From: JAXLYE01 sp046351595
GTDB lineage: Bacteria > Myxococcota_A > Polyangia > Palsa-1104 > JAEUJZ01
Length of the DNA: 64,000 bases
NCBI GenBank assembly: GCA_046351595.1
Contig: JAXLYE010000001.1
Coordinates: 1,364,001 to 1,428,000 of the forward strand
Reading direction: 5' to 3'
Positions 23,396 to 31,710 of this stretch are shown here, piece after piece; position 1 is the stretch's first letter; each line of letters opens with the position of its first letter. A program made the translations under genes and the position numbers. A model generated the notes under the pieces. The model made no database searches and was not told the DNA's origin. It saw nothing but the letters and a program-made list of their open reading frames with translations.

Positions 23396-24103
23396 ATGGG
23401 TCGCGCGCGCACGAAGCAGGCCGTCTCTCGTCGAGAGCCCCGCCGGGTGGTTGATGTCGTCAAAAGGGGCGTCGGGCTGGGGCTCCTTGTGGCCGGGCTC
23501 ACCGGCTCGGCGGGCTGCTCGCTGTTCTCGTCGGCGAAGAAGCCGGACGACAAGGACGCCGCCAAGCGCCCCGAGCTGCACTGCCCGCAGAAGGGCGCCG
23601 AGCGCATCGAGACCGGCAGCTGGCGCGGCGAGAGCAAGAGCGACGTCGTCCGCGTCTTCAGCAAGAGCCCCGAGGGCGGCGCCAAGCTGGCGCTGTCGTG
23701 CCGCGAGGTCGACCTCAACGGCGACGGCCGCAAGGACGTGCTGGTCTTCTACGACCCGCTCGGGCGCAAGCAGCGCGAGGAGTTCGATCACGACTTCGAC
23801 GGCGTCGCCGACGTCGTGGCGATCTACCAGGAGGGCCAGCTCGTCCGCCAGGAGCTCGACGCGGACTACGACGGCACCCTCGATCTCGTCGAGCACTACG
23901 AGGGCGGGCGCCGCGTCCGCGTCGAGAAGAAGCAGCCCGAGCCCCGACCGGCCGCCGCGAGCCCCGACGCTTCGACCGCCGGCGGCACGAGCGCCCCGGC
24001 CGCGACGGGAACGACGACCGGCCCGGCGGCGGGAACCGCGCCAGCGGCCGCCGGCACCACGAGCCCCGCGCCCGAGCGCAGCAGCCCGCCGACCGCCCCC
24101 TAG
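23396..24103 (+). CDS. Predicted lipoprotein with Asp-rich DxNxDGxxD repeats
   Basis: The protein has 235 residues. A Sec-type signal ends at lipobox GSAGC (Cys about residue 42). The mature domain carries three related Asp-rich loops: DLNGDGRKD, DHDFDGVAD and DADYDGTLD. These resemble EF-hand/dockerin or VCBS calcium-binding turns. A Pro/Ala/Thr-rich tail follows. The function is unknown; Ca2+ binding is an inference from the loops. The TAG stop at 24101-24103 lies inside the CTAG tetranucleotide bordering the insertion sequence. Confidence 0.78.
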   Translation: MGRARTKQAVSRREPRRVVDVVKRGVGLGLLVAGLTGSAGCSLFSSAKKPDDKDAAKRPELHCPQKGAERIETGSWRGESKSDVVRVFSKSPEGGAKLALSCREVDLNGDGRKDVLVFYDPLGRKQREEFDHDFDGVADVVAIYQEGQLVRQELDADYDGTLDLVEHYEGGRRVRVEKKQPEPRPAAASPDASTAGGTSAPAATGTTTGPAAGTAPAAAGTTSPAPERSSPPTAP

Positions 24104-25603
24104 CTGAGCGTGGAAAAAGTCCCCGTCGCGCTTGTCACCCTCGCCGCGCTCTGATCTAGTCGCCGCACTCTCCCTCGGTGCGCACCATGGCGATGGGTCA
24201 GAAGCAGCCTCTGCAAACGCAGCTCTTTATCACGCACTCCCAGCTCTCCCAGGGGCTGGGCCATCCCTTCTACGCCGCGCTGGAGCGGGCGCTGTGTGAC
24301 GCGGGCTTCGACCGCTTCGTCGAGGCGCAGTGCGCCTCGGCCTACGCGGCGCCGATGGGCCGGCCCTCGATTCCTCCCGGCGTGTACTTCCGCTGCCTCT
24401 TCGTCGGCTACTTCGAGGGCATCCGCTCCGAGCGCGGCATCGCCTGGCGCTGCGCCGACTCGCTGAGCCTGCGCTCCTTCCTGGGCGTGGCGCTGGGCGA
24501 GTCGACTCCGGATCACTCGACGCTGTCTCGCACGCGCAAGCGTTTCTCGGTCGAGATCCACCAGCAGGTCTTCGACTGGGTGCTGGCGCGCTTGGGCGAG
24601 GCGGGCTTGCTCTGCGGTCGCACGATCGGGATCGACGCCTCGACGCTGGAGGCCAACGCCGCGATGCGCTCTCTGGAGCGCCGCGACACCGGCCAGAGCT
24701 ACCCCGACTTCCTCAAGGACCTGGCCACCGCCGAGGGAATCCAGAATCCGACGAAGGAAGACTGCGCGCGCCTGGACAAGAAGCGCAAGAACAAGGCGAG
24801 CAACCGCGAGTGGGTCAACCCGCACGATCCCGACGCGCGCGTGACCAAGATGAAGGACGGCCGCACGCACCTTGCGTACAAGGGCGAGCACGCGGTGGAC
24901 CTGGACACCGGAGCGGTCGTGGCGGTGACGACCCAGGAGGCCGACACCGGCGACAGCCAGAGCCTGCCCCCGACGCTGGAGCGTGCCGAGGAGAGCCTGG
25001 TGGCCATCCGCGAGCCCGAGGCGCGCGAGCAGCGCCCGGAGTCCGGAATCGAAGAAGTGGTGACGGACAAGGGCTACCACAGCGACGGGACGCTGCAGTA
25101 CTGCGCCGAAAAGGGAATCCGGACGTACCTCAGCGAGCCGCAGCGAAAGAGGAACTGGAAAGGAAAGGCCGAGGCCAAGAAGAACGTACACGCCAACCGT
25201 CGCAGGATCCGAGGGAAACGGGGCAAGGAGCTCTTGCGGCGCCGAGGAGAGCTCGTCGAGAGGCCCTTCGCGCACCGCCTGGACCGAGGACGACTGAGGC
25301 GGCTGCACGTGAGAGGAAAGACCAACGTGCACAAACAGGAGCTGCTGCTGGCGGCGGCACAGAACCTGGGCCTGCTGCTGCGCGTAGCGTACGGAGCAGG
25401 GACGCCGCGGCGGCTGGCGGACCGGCGGAAGCCGGCTCGGCAGGCTGCGACGGGCCTTTTGGGGATGCTGTGGGTCTTGCTCAGTACGCTGTGGGCGGGG
25501 CTGAGTCGGCCTTGGCGGCCGCGGCTGGCGCTCAACGGGGCGCTCCCGCTTCCCTGCGCGGCCTGAGCCGCCTGGGCCGGCGGGTCACTTTACCCACGGG
25601 CTG
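24104..25603 (+). mobile_element. IS5/IS1182-like insertion sequence, 1500 bp, apparently intact
   Basis: The element is bounded on both sides by CTAG (24100-24103 and 25604-25607), as expected for a 4-bp target duplication. Imperfect terminal inverted repeats are present: the left end CTGAGCGTGGAAAAAGTC and the inverted right end CAGCCCGTGGGTAAAGTG match at most positions (about 14 of 21 over the longer span). It carries a single intact transposase gene. Insertion occurred exactly at the upstream lipoprotein's stop codon. Confidence 0.75.
24187..25566 (+). CDS. Transposase, IS5/IS1182-like (DUF772 N-terminus, DDE domain)
   Basis: The protein has 459 residues from the ATG at 24187; a GTG at 24178 would add three. 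The N-terminal DUF772 region (HPFYAALERALCDAGFD...PSIPPGVYFRCLFVGYFEG) is followed by a DDE catalytic core. Candidate catalytic residues are D in IGIDASTLEAN, D in VVTDKGYHSDG and E in RGELVERPFAH. No frameshift or internal stop is visible, so it may be active. A hydrophobic Trp/Leu-rich C-terminal tail is unusual. Confidence 0.9.
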   Translation: MAMGQKQPLQTQLFITHSQLSQGLGHPFYAALERALCDAGFDRFVEAQCASAYAAPMGRPSIPPGVYFRCLFVGYFEGIRSERGIAWRCADSLSLRSFLGVALGESTPDHSTLSRTRKRFSVEIHQQVFDWVLARLGEAGLLCGRTIGIDASTLEANAAMRSLERRDTGQSYPDFLKDLATAEGIQNPTKEDCARLDKKRKNKASNREWVNPHDPDARVTKMKDGRTHLAYKGEHAVDLDTGAVVAVTTQEADTGDSQSLPPTLERAEESLVAIREPEAREQRPESGIEEVVTDKGYHSDGTLQYCAEKGIRTYLSEPQRKRNWKGKAEAKKNVHANRRRIRGKRGKELLRRRGELVERPFAHRLDRGRLRRLHVRGKTNVHKQELLLAAAQNLGLLLRVAYGAGTPRRLADRRKPARQAATGLLGMLWVLLSTLWAGLSRPWRPRLALNGALPLPCAA

Positions 25604-25730
25604 CTAGCCTCCCTGCTTCCTGCTCCTGCTCCCTGTCCCCTGCTTCCTGGCTCCGCGCGCGCGATCCCCTCGAAAAACTGGCACCCGGAGCCGGCCGCGG
25701 TTGCGCTGGGCCTCGGAGCCGCGGCTGCGC

Positions 25731-25736
25731 TAGGCT
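25731..25736 (+). promoter_or_regulatory. Candidate -10 element for the monooxygenase-like gene
   Basis: TAGGCT (in GCTAGGCT) lies 45 nt before the ATG at 25782. It follows a C/T-rich tract (25606-25652) just outside the IS right end. No -35 is evident. Confidence 0.25.
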
Positions 25737-25781
25737 GGCGCGGATCTTGATTACCGCTTGCCCATCCACTCGGAGGACCGG

Positions 25782-26813
25782 ATGCAACGCTTCCCCAACG
25801 TTTTTATACGGCGCTCCTTTGCGCGCAGTCTCTGCTTGATCTCGTGCCTCGCTGCCGTCGGTGCCGTCGGCGCCTGCTCGCCGGGTGACATCGAGCCGCT
25901 GCCGCCGCCGCCGGGCAGCCAGGGCTTCCAGCTCAAGACCGAGGCCACGGCAATTCCTGCCGGCAAGGAAAACCAGGACTGCTACTTCTTCCGTGTCCCG
26001 GCCTCTTCCGATGGCGCGTCCGAGGTCTTCGTCAAGCGCATCCTCATGCGCCAGCGGCCCGGCACCCACCACATGAACATCTTCCGCGTCCGCACCGTGC
26101 ACGACCTCAAGGGCGAGGACGGCGCGATCGTGCGCGGCACCGACGACGCCAAGAACCCGTGCTGGGTCTCGAGCAACTGGGCCGACTGGCCGCTGGTCGT
26201 GAACTCGCAGAGCTCGCAGCCCGGCAACACCGACGTGGCGTTCGACCTGCCCGACGGCGTCGCCCACAAGTTCGTGCCCGGCGAGATGCTGATGCTGCAG
26301 ACGCACTACGTCAACGCCACCACGCAGAAGACCGACAGCGTCGGCGAGGTCTGGGTCAACTTCGAGCGCCTGCCGCGCGCCGAGGTCCGCGCCGAGCTCG
26401 GGACCCTGTTCGCCACCAACCAAAATTTGATGGTCTGCCCCGGCCAGCAGCGCGCCTTCGAGAAGGTCTGCCGCACCCCGCAGCCGGTCACCGTGATCGG
26501 CGCCAACGGCCACTTCCACAGCCGCGGCACGCGCTTCTCGATGTACACCTGGGACGAGACCAACGGCAAGGGCGCGCAATTCTACGAGAGCACGCGGTGG
26601 GACGACCCGCCGATGGCGACCGGGCTCTCGGTGCAGGTGCCGCAGAACGCCGGCATCACCTACCGCTGCGAGTTCAGCGCGCCCGCGGACTCGTGCGGGG
26701 ATCCGAACAAGGGCTGCTGCTACACCTTCGGCCCCAAGGTCGAGACCAGCGAGCACTGCAACGCCTTCGTCTACTACTACCCGCGCATCGACACCGACCT
26801 GCCCTGCTTCTGA
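25782..26813 (+). CDS. Copper type-II monooxygenase-like lipoprotein (PHM/DBH-type fold)
   Basis: The protein has 343 residues from the ATG at 25782, which has a ribosome binding site (GGAGGA) 4 nt upstream. The lipobox is AVGAC (Cys 32). The mature part shows the copper-ligand pattern of peptidylglycine/dopamine monooxygenase-like domains: GTHHMNIF (His 96-97), MLQTHYVN, and a later NGHFHSRG HxH motif. Cysteines are placed for disulfides. Family members use Cu and O2 to hydroxylate C-H bonds. Many bacterial ones are uncharacterised, so substrate and activity are unknown. It is the first of five exported proteins encoded in a row. Confidence 0.72.
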   Translation: MQRFPNVFIRRSFARSLCLISCLAAVGAVGACSPGDIEPLPPPPGSQGFQLKTEATAIPAGKENQDCYFFRVPASSDGASEVFVKRILMRQRPGTHHMNIFRVRTVHDLKGEDGAIVRGTDDAKNPCWVSSNWADWPLVVNSQSSQPGNTDVAFDLPDGVAHKFVPGEMLMLQTHYVNATTQKTDSVGEVWVNFERLPRAEVRAELGTLFATNQNLMVCPGQQRAFEKVCRTPQPVTVIGANGHFHSRGTRFSMYTWDETNGKGAQFYESTRWDDPPMATGLSVQVPQNAGITYRCEFSAPADSCGDPNKGCCYTFGPKVETSEHCNAFVYYYPRIDTDLPCF

Positions 26814-26864
26814 TCGGCCGCTCCGGCCGGCCCTCCTTCTGTTGATCGCGACGTGATCCGCGTC

Positions 26865-26918
26865 GCACGCCGCTGTGTGACTGCGCCTGCGCGCGCTGCG
26901 GAATTCGCAGCGGCGTGC
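26865..26918 (+). repeat. Perfect 11-bp inverted repeat in the spacer before the lamin-tail gene
   Basis: GCACGCCGCTG (26865-26875) is perfectly complementary to CAGCGGCGTGC (26908-26918), separated by 32 bp. A second small hairpin GTGCGG-CTT-CCGCAC overlaps its right arm. It could be an end-of-gene structure for the monooxygenase-like gene or a leader element for the next gene. Confidence 0.55.
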
Positions 26919-27035
26919 GGCTTCCGCACGTGCGCGTCTTGCACACGATCGGCCAAGCCCGCGATCTTGCAGAGCTCTGCTCTCCGTCGGGGATGGCCCC
27001 TGTCTTGAAATAAGGGGAGCGGAAGGAAGGCTCCC

Positions 27036-27620
27036 ATGAAGCGCTCCGGCCCGGTCCCTTTTTCTATCGCGCGCGCGCTCCGTACGCCAAAAGGTCGCGG
27101 GGTCCTCGCGGCGCTGCTGCTCGCCGCGGCGGCGGCCTCCGGCTGCTCGAGCTCCGATGAAAAGAGCGCGGACGGCGGCGCGGATCAGGGCGCCGCGTCC
27201 GCGGCCGGCAGCGTCGTCCTCAACGAGGTCTCGCCGCACGGCACCGACGCGCTCGCAGACCCGGACTGGGCCGAGATCAAGAACACCGGCAGCACCCCAA
27301 TCGACCTGTCGGGCTACAAGCTGCGCGACGAGAAGTCCACCGCGATCCTGCCGCCCGGCACCATCCTCGGCCCGGGGCAGTACCTGATCGTCTACTGCGA
27401 CGACGTCCCGGACGGCGGCGCGACGGATCGCCTGCACGTCCCCTTCAAGCTCGGCGGACAGGACGAGCTGCACCTCCTGCGCCCGGACGGAACGCCCGTG
27501 GACGCCGTGCTCTGGGACGCGGTGAGCGCGCCTGCGGGCAAGTCCTACGGCCGGCTGCCCGACGGCACCGGCGCCTTCATCGCGCTCAACCCGACGCGCG
27601 GCACGCGCAACGGGATCTGA
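27036..27620 (+). CDS. Lipoprotein with lamin-tail domain (LTD)
   Basis: The protein has 194 residues. The signal peptide ends at lipobox AASGC (about residue 35). A Ser/Asp/Gly linker is followed by one LTD fold (about residues 60-190) with the typical opening VVLNEVSPHG...DWAEIKNTGSTPIDLSGYKL (abridged), an LPPGTILGPGQYLIV strand pair, and an RGTRN ending. LTDs in bacterial exported proteins are usually adhesive or accessory modules. A ribosome binding site (GGAAGG) precedes the ATG. Confidence 0.8.
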   Translation: MKRSGPVPFSIARALRTPKGRGVLAALLLAAAAASGCSSSDEKSADGGADQGAASAAGSVVLNEVSPHGTDALADPDWAEIKNTGSTPIDLSGYKLRDEKSTAILPPGTILGPGQYLIVYCDDVPDGGATDRLHVPFKLGGQDELHLLRPDGTPVDAVLWDAVSAPAGKSYGRLPDGTGAFIALNPTRGTRNGI

Positions 27621-27635
27621 GCTCCCGCCGCGGAC

Positions 27636-27699
27636 AGGAAACCCAATAGGAACCTACTTAGGAACTCAATTAGGAACCCAGCCGGAATGTCTCAAGGAG
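27636..27699 (+). repeat. 12-bp periodic AGGAA repeat array
   Basis: AGGAA/AGGAG-type cores occur at 27636, 27648, 27660, 27672, 27683 and 27695, i.e. every 12 bp (once 11). The last core is the ribosome binding site (AAGGAG) of the next gene. It is similar in unit type to arrays at 32490 and 55267. Confidence 0.7.
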
Positions 27700-27704
27700 C
27701 CCTC

Positions 27705-29729
27705 ATGCGCTGCCGATTGAACCTTGCGCTCGCGCTGCTCGGGATGGTGCTGTGGTGCGGGGCCTGCAGCAACGATCAGGTCCAGGAAGGCGCCTGCCAG
27801 GTCGGCGAAGGAGCCGCCGCGCCGGACTCCCTTTCGACGTACACCTGCCGCGCCGACTTCGACGCCATGGCCTCGGCGCCGCTCGACACCAGCCTGCCGG
27901 GCGCGCAGTCCGCCAAGGTGGTCTTCGACCAGCTCGATCCGTCCGGGAAGCCGGTCCTCTACTTCCAGAACAGCAACAAGTACAAGATCCACTACGAGTT
28001 CGTCTCGAGCCACCTCTCGGGCAGCGGCAGTCCGCTGGTCGGCACGCTCTTGGACTTCAACCAGACCGAGTACTACGCCCCGGATCGCCGGTTCATCCTG
28101 GGCGCGATCACGTACTACTCCGGACCCGGCGTCTGGGCGCTCGAGCTCGCGCCGTACGACACCGCGTCCGCGGCGATGATCGCACTGCTGTTCCAGGCGG
28201 TGAAGAAGGCCGCCTACTTCGGTCCGCAGCTCGTCTTCCACCCCACGTCCGAGGCCGTGGCCGCCGAGGCCAAGGAGCTGCCGGAGTCGGTGCCGGTGAA
28301 GACCACGGACGAGCTGTACGCCGCGATCGACTACCAGCCGCTGAACCTGGCGACCGCGGTGGGCATGCTGCACTTCGTCAGCGCCAGCGAGCTCGCGACC
28401 ACGTACCTGTCGTACCGCGAGATCGTCGTGCTCGATCACGTTCCCAACGACATCTCGGTCGTCCAGGGGATCGTCACCGAGGAGTTTCAGACGCCGCTGT
28501 CGCACGTCAACGTGCTGTCGCAGAACCGCCGGACGCCGAACATGGCGCTGCGCCACGCGACCACGAATCAGAAGCTGCGCGCGCTCGCCGGCAAGTGGGT
28601 GCGCCTCACCGTGGGCGCGCTCGACTGGAGCATCGAGGAGGTCACGAGCGCCGACGCCGAGGCCTACGGGCAGGCGCACAAGCCGACGCCGGTGGTGCTG
28701 CCGGCCGCCGACCTCGCGACCCGCGACCTGCGCAACATCGAGGACGTCACCGTCGAGGGCAAGGGCACGCTGCGCGACGCGATCAAGACCGCGGTGCTGG
28801 CCTTCGGCGGCAAGGCCGCGCACTACTCGATCCTCGCCAAGACCAGCGGCGTGCCGCTGCGCAAGGCGTTCGGTGTGCCGGCGTTCTACTACGCCCAGTT
28901 CATGCAGCAGAACGGGTTCTACGCGCGCCTCGATCAGCTCCTTGCGGACCCCGAGTTCCGCGACAAGCCCGCGGTCCGCGATACGCAGCTGGCGACGCTG
29001 CGCGCCGACATGCACAAGGCGCCGCTCGATGCCGGGTTCCTGGCCGCGCTCAAGCAGAAGCTCGACGCCGAGTACCCCGGCCTCGACATGCGCTTCCGCA
29101 GCAGCACCAACAGCGAGGATCTGGACGGCTTCCCGTGCGCCGGCTGCTACGAGTCGCACACCGGCAAGGCCGCCGACTGGGTCGACGTGCAGGACGCCAT
29201 CCGCGACACCTGGGCCAGCGCCTTCCTGTTCCGCACCTTCGAGGAGCGCTCGTACTACAGCATCGATCACAAGTCGGTGGTGATGGCGCTGCTCGTCCAC
29301 CAGAACTTCCCGAGCGAGGCGGCCAACGGCGTCGCGCTGACCGCGAACCCCTTCGATCCGGCGGGGCTGCAGCCCGGCCTGTACGTCAACGTGCAGGCCG
29401 GTGGTGACGCCGAGGTCGTGCACCCGCCGGCCGGCATCACCAGCGATCAGTTCATCTACCAGTTCTCGCAGCCAGGCCAGCCGCTCACGTACCTGTCGCA
29501 CTCCAACATCGTGCAGGAGGGACAGACCGTGCTGACCCGCGCGCAGGTCTACGAGCTGGGCAGCGCGCTCGATCGCATCCACCAGCGCTTCTCGCCGGCG
29601 TACGGGCCCGCGGGCGGCAACAACGGCTGGTACGCCATGGACGTCGAGTTCAAGTTCGACCGCGACGCGGCCGGGGTGGTGAAGCTGCAGATCAAGCAGG
29701 CGCGCCCCAACCCCGGGCGCGGTGAGTGA
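27705..29729 (+). CDS. Exported PEP/pyruvate-binding-domain protein (PPDK/PEP-synthase-like ATP-grasp), probable lipoprotein
   Basis: The protein has 674 residues from the ATG at 27705 (AAGGAG 5 nt upstream; an in-frame ATG at 27687 adds six). A hydrophobic signal ends WCGAC, a weak lipobox. The middle (about 235-320) has a swivelling phosphohistidine-like domain with TPLSHVNVLSQNR. The C-terminal half is a PPDK N-terminal ATP-grasp-like domain (MRFRSSTNSEDLDGF...CYESHTG). The His domain precedes the ATP-grasp domain, the reverse of PEP synthase order, and the protein appears to be secreted, where ATP is scarce. The function is unknown. Confidence 0.72.
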   Translation: MRCRLNLALALLGMVLWCGACSNDQVQEGACQVGEGAAAPDSLSTYTCRADFDAMASAPLDTSLPGAQSAKVVFDQLDPSGKPVLYFQNSNKYKIHYEFVSSHLSGSGSPLVGTLLDFNQTEYYAPDRRFILGAITYYSGPGVWALELAPYDTASAAMIALLFQAVKKAAYFGPQLVFHPTSEAVAAEAKELPESVPVKTTDELYAAIDYQPLNLATAVGMLHFVSASELATTYLSYREIVVLDHVPNDISVVQGIVTEEFQTPLSHVNVLSQNRRTPNMALRHATTNQKLRALAGKWVRLTVGALDWSIEEVTSADAEAYGQAHKPTPVVLPAADLATRDLRNIEDVTVEGKGTLRDAIKTAVLAFGGKAAHYSILAKTSGVPLRKAFGVPAFYYAQFMQQNGFYARLDQLLADPEFRDKPAVRDTQLATLRADMHKAPLDAGFLAALKQKLDAEYPGLDMRFRSSTNSEDLDGFPCAGCYESHTGKAADWVDVQDAIRDTWASAFLFRTFEERSYYSIDHKSVVMALLVHQNFPSEAANGVALTANPFDPAGLQPGLYVNVQAGGDAEVVHPPAGITSDQFIYQFSQPGQPLTYLSHSNIVQEGQTVLTRAQVYELGSALDRIHQRFSPAYGPAGGNNGWYAMDVEFKFDRDAAGVVKLQIKQARPNPGRGE

Positions 29730-29776
29730 ACGTGTTCATTTTTCTGCCGCGCGCACCGCGCACGGAGGTACTCGAG

Positions 29777-30784
29777 ATGTCGTCCGCAAAAAAATTCTCT
29801 CCCGCTCCGCCGCCTTCGCCCCGGCGCCCCCGTCTCCGCTGCCGCTCCGGTCTGGGGGCAGTCCTGCTCGGCGCGGCGTGCGGCTGCTCGGGCGCGGCGG
29901 GTCCGTCCGACACCTCGATGGGGAGCGCGGACGTGCTCGCGGGTACTTTCCAGGTGAGCCTGGTGGCACCCGACTCTTCGCTCGGCAGCCCGGGCTACAC
30001 CTCGGTGGTCGGCAAGGTGGCGGACGGGCCGACGCCGGCGCAGCTGCAGTGGACGACGTCCTCTAGCGCCGGCGGCTGCGTGCTCAGGAAGCCGCGCGTG
30101 CCGTTCTGCGACACGCCGTGCAGCGGCGGCGCGGTCTGCGTCGAGGACAACAAGTGCCAGAGCTACCCGTCGAGCAAGAGCGTCGGCACCGTGCGCGCGA
30201 CCGGAATCAAGACCACGAGCGGCGCGACCGAGTTCTCGATGGATCCGGTCGCCGGCGGCTACCAGGCCAGCGGCGCCCTGCCCTACCCGGCCTTCGCCGA
30301 GGGCGCGGCGATCCAGCTCGTGGCCGCGGGCGGCGTGTACTCGGCCTTCACGCTCAAGACGAGCGGCATCGCGCCGCTTGCGCTGCTCACCGATCCCATC
30401 CCGGTCGCCAGCAACCAGGCGGTGAAGCTGTCGTGGACGCCGCCGGGGCAAGCCGGGATCTCGACGATCCACGTCAAGCTCGACATCAGCCACCACGGCG
30501 GCACCAAGGGCATGATCGAGTGCGATGCGCCGGACAGCGGCGCGCTGGAGATCCCGGCCGCGATGATCACCGAGCTGCTCGCCCTGGGCACGGCCGGGTT
30601 CCCGACGATCGTTGTTACGCGCAGCGCGACGCCGGGCTCCGCGGTGATCGCGCCCGGCCGCGTCGACCTCAACGTCTCGTCCGCGGTCGAGCGCGCGGTG
30701 CAGATCCCGGGCGTGGTCTCGTGCAACGACAGCTCGATGTGCGCCCAGGGCCAGAGCTGCCAGGCCGACCTTACGTGCAAGTAA
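29777..30784 (+). CDS. Exported Cys-containing protein of unknown function
   Basis: The protein has 335 residues from the ATG at 29777 with GGAGG 8 nt upstream. A basic n-region and hydrophobic stretch end in LLGAAC/GC, a possible lipobox. The mature part is beta-rich with two Cys clusters: residues about 95-130 (CVLRKPRVPFCDTPCSGGAVC) and the extreme C-terminus (CNDSSMCAQGQSCQADLTCK), a myxobacterial-type disulfide module. No enzymatic motif is seen. It belongs to the run of five exported proteins. Confidence 0.68.
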   Translation: MSSAKKFSPAPPPSPRRPRLRCRSGLGAVLLGAACGCSGAAGPSDTSMGSADVLAGTFQVSLVAPDSSLGSPGYTSVVGKVADGPTPAQLQWTTSSSAGGCVLRKPRVPFCDTPCSGGAVCVEDNKCQSYPSSKSVGTVRATGIKTTSGATEFSMDPVAGGYQASGALPYPAFAEGAAIQLVAAGGVYSAFTLKTSGIAPLALLTDPIPVASNQAVKLSWTPPGQAGISTIHVKLDISHHGGTKGMIECDAPDSGALEIPAAMITELLALGTAGFPTIVVTRSATPGSAVIAPGRVDLNVSSAVERAVQIPGVVSCNDSSMCAQGQSCQADLTCK

Positions 30785-30815
30785 TCGCTACTGCTTGAAG
30801 CTTAGGAGTCTCCCC

Positions 30816-31679
30816 ATGAAGCGTATGTACGGACTCGGAGTGTGGCTCGGACTCGGGGCGCTCTTGTGCGGCGGCGCGTGCAGCGCGGACGGCACCAGCG
30901 GCACCGCGGGCAGCGACGGCGGCGCGACCGGCACCACGGACGCCGGCAGCGACGCCGCGCTCGGCGGCAGCGGCAGCTTCAGCTTCTTCGTCACCAGCCT
31001 CAAGGGGCTGCAGGAGCTCTCGGGCAGCCAGCTCGGATTCGGCGGCAACCTGACCTTCGGCGAGTCCGGACCCGGCGCCGGCCTGCGCGGCGCGGACAAG
31101 ATCTGCGCGACCCTCGCCGAAAAGAGCCTGCCGGGCGCCGGCAAGAAGACCTGGCGCGCCTTCTTGAGCGCCTCCGCCGACGAGAACGGCGCGCAGGTGA
31201 ACGCCATCGATCGCATCGGCAGCGGGCCCTGGTACGACCGGCTGGGGCGCGTGTTCGCGATGAGCAAGGCGGGCCTGCTCAGCGTCCGGCCGCAGGGCGG
31301 CGACCCGGCGATCCAGAACGACTTCCCCAACGAGGACGGCGTGCCCAACCACCGCCCGGATCCGAACCAGCCCGCGGTCGACAACCACGACATGCTGACC
31401 GGCACCGGCGCCGACGGGAAGCTCTACGCCAAGACGGCGACGTGCAAGGACTGGACGGCCAACGCCGGCGACAAGGTCGGCGAGGGCCAGCCGCGCGTCG
31501 GGCACTCGTGGCCGCGCGGCGGCGGCGGCGGCATCGACAGCTGGATGTCGTCGCTGACCGAGTCGGGCTGCGCGCCCGGCGTCAACCTGATCGAGATGGG
31601 CGGGCCGATGGCGAGCTCGAACACCGTCGGCTCGGGCGGCGGCTACGGCGGCTTCTACTGCTTCGCGCTCACGCCGTAG
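30816..31679 (+). CDS. Exported protein with C-type-lectin/endostatin-like (DUF1554-type) fold
   Basis: The protein has 287 residues from the ATG at 30816 (TAGGAG upstream). The signal ends CGGAC. A Gly/Ser/Thr/Asp-rich linker is followed by a domain (about residues 80-287) with GADKICATLAEK...KTWRAFLSAS and a late GYGGFYCFALTP. This pattern resembles DUF1554 and collagen-NC10/endostatin-like C-type lectin folds. Carbohydrate or protein binding is possible, but no ligand can be inferred. It ends the exported-protein run and converges on the SDR gene. Confidence 0.68.
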   Translation: MKRMYGLGVWLGLGALLCGGACSADGTSGTAGSDGGATGTTDAGSDAALGGSGSFSFFVTSLKGLQELSGSQLGFGGNLTFGESGPGAGLRGADKICATLAEKSLPGAGKKTWRAFLSASADENGAQVNAIDRIGSGPWYDRLGRVFAMSKAGLLSVRPQGGDPAIQNDFPNEDGVPNHRPDPNQPAVDNHDMLTGTGADGKLYAKTATCKDWTANAGDKVGEGQPRVGHSWPRGGGGGIDSWMSSLTESGCAPGVNLIEMGGPMASSNTVGSGGGYGGFYCFALTP

Positions 31680-31710
31680 GCCGCGGTCCCGGCCCGCGCC
31701 GCGCGCCCGC

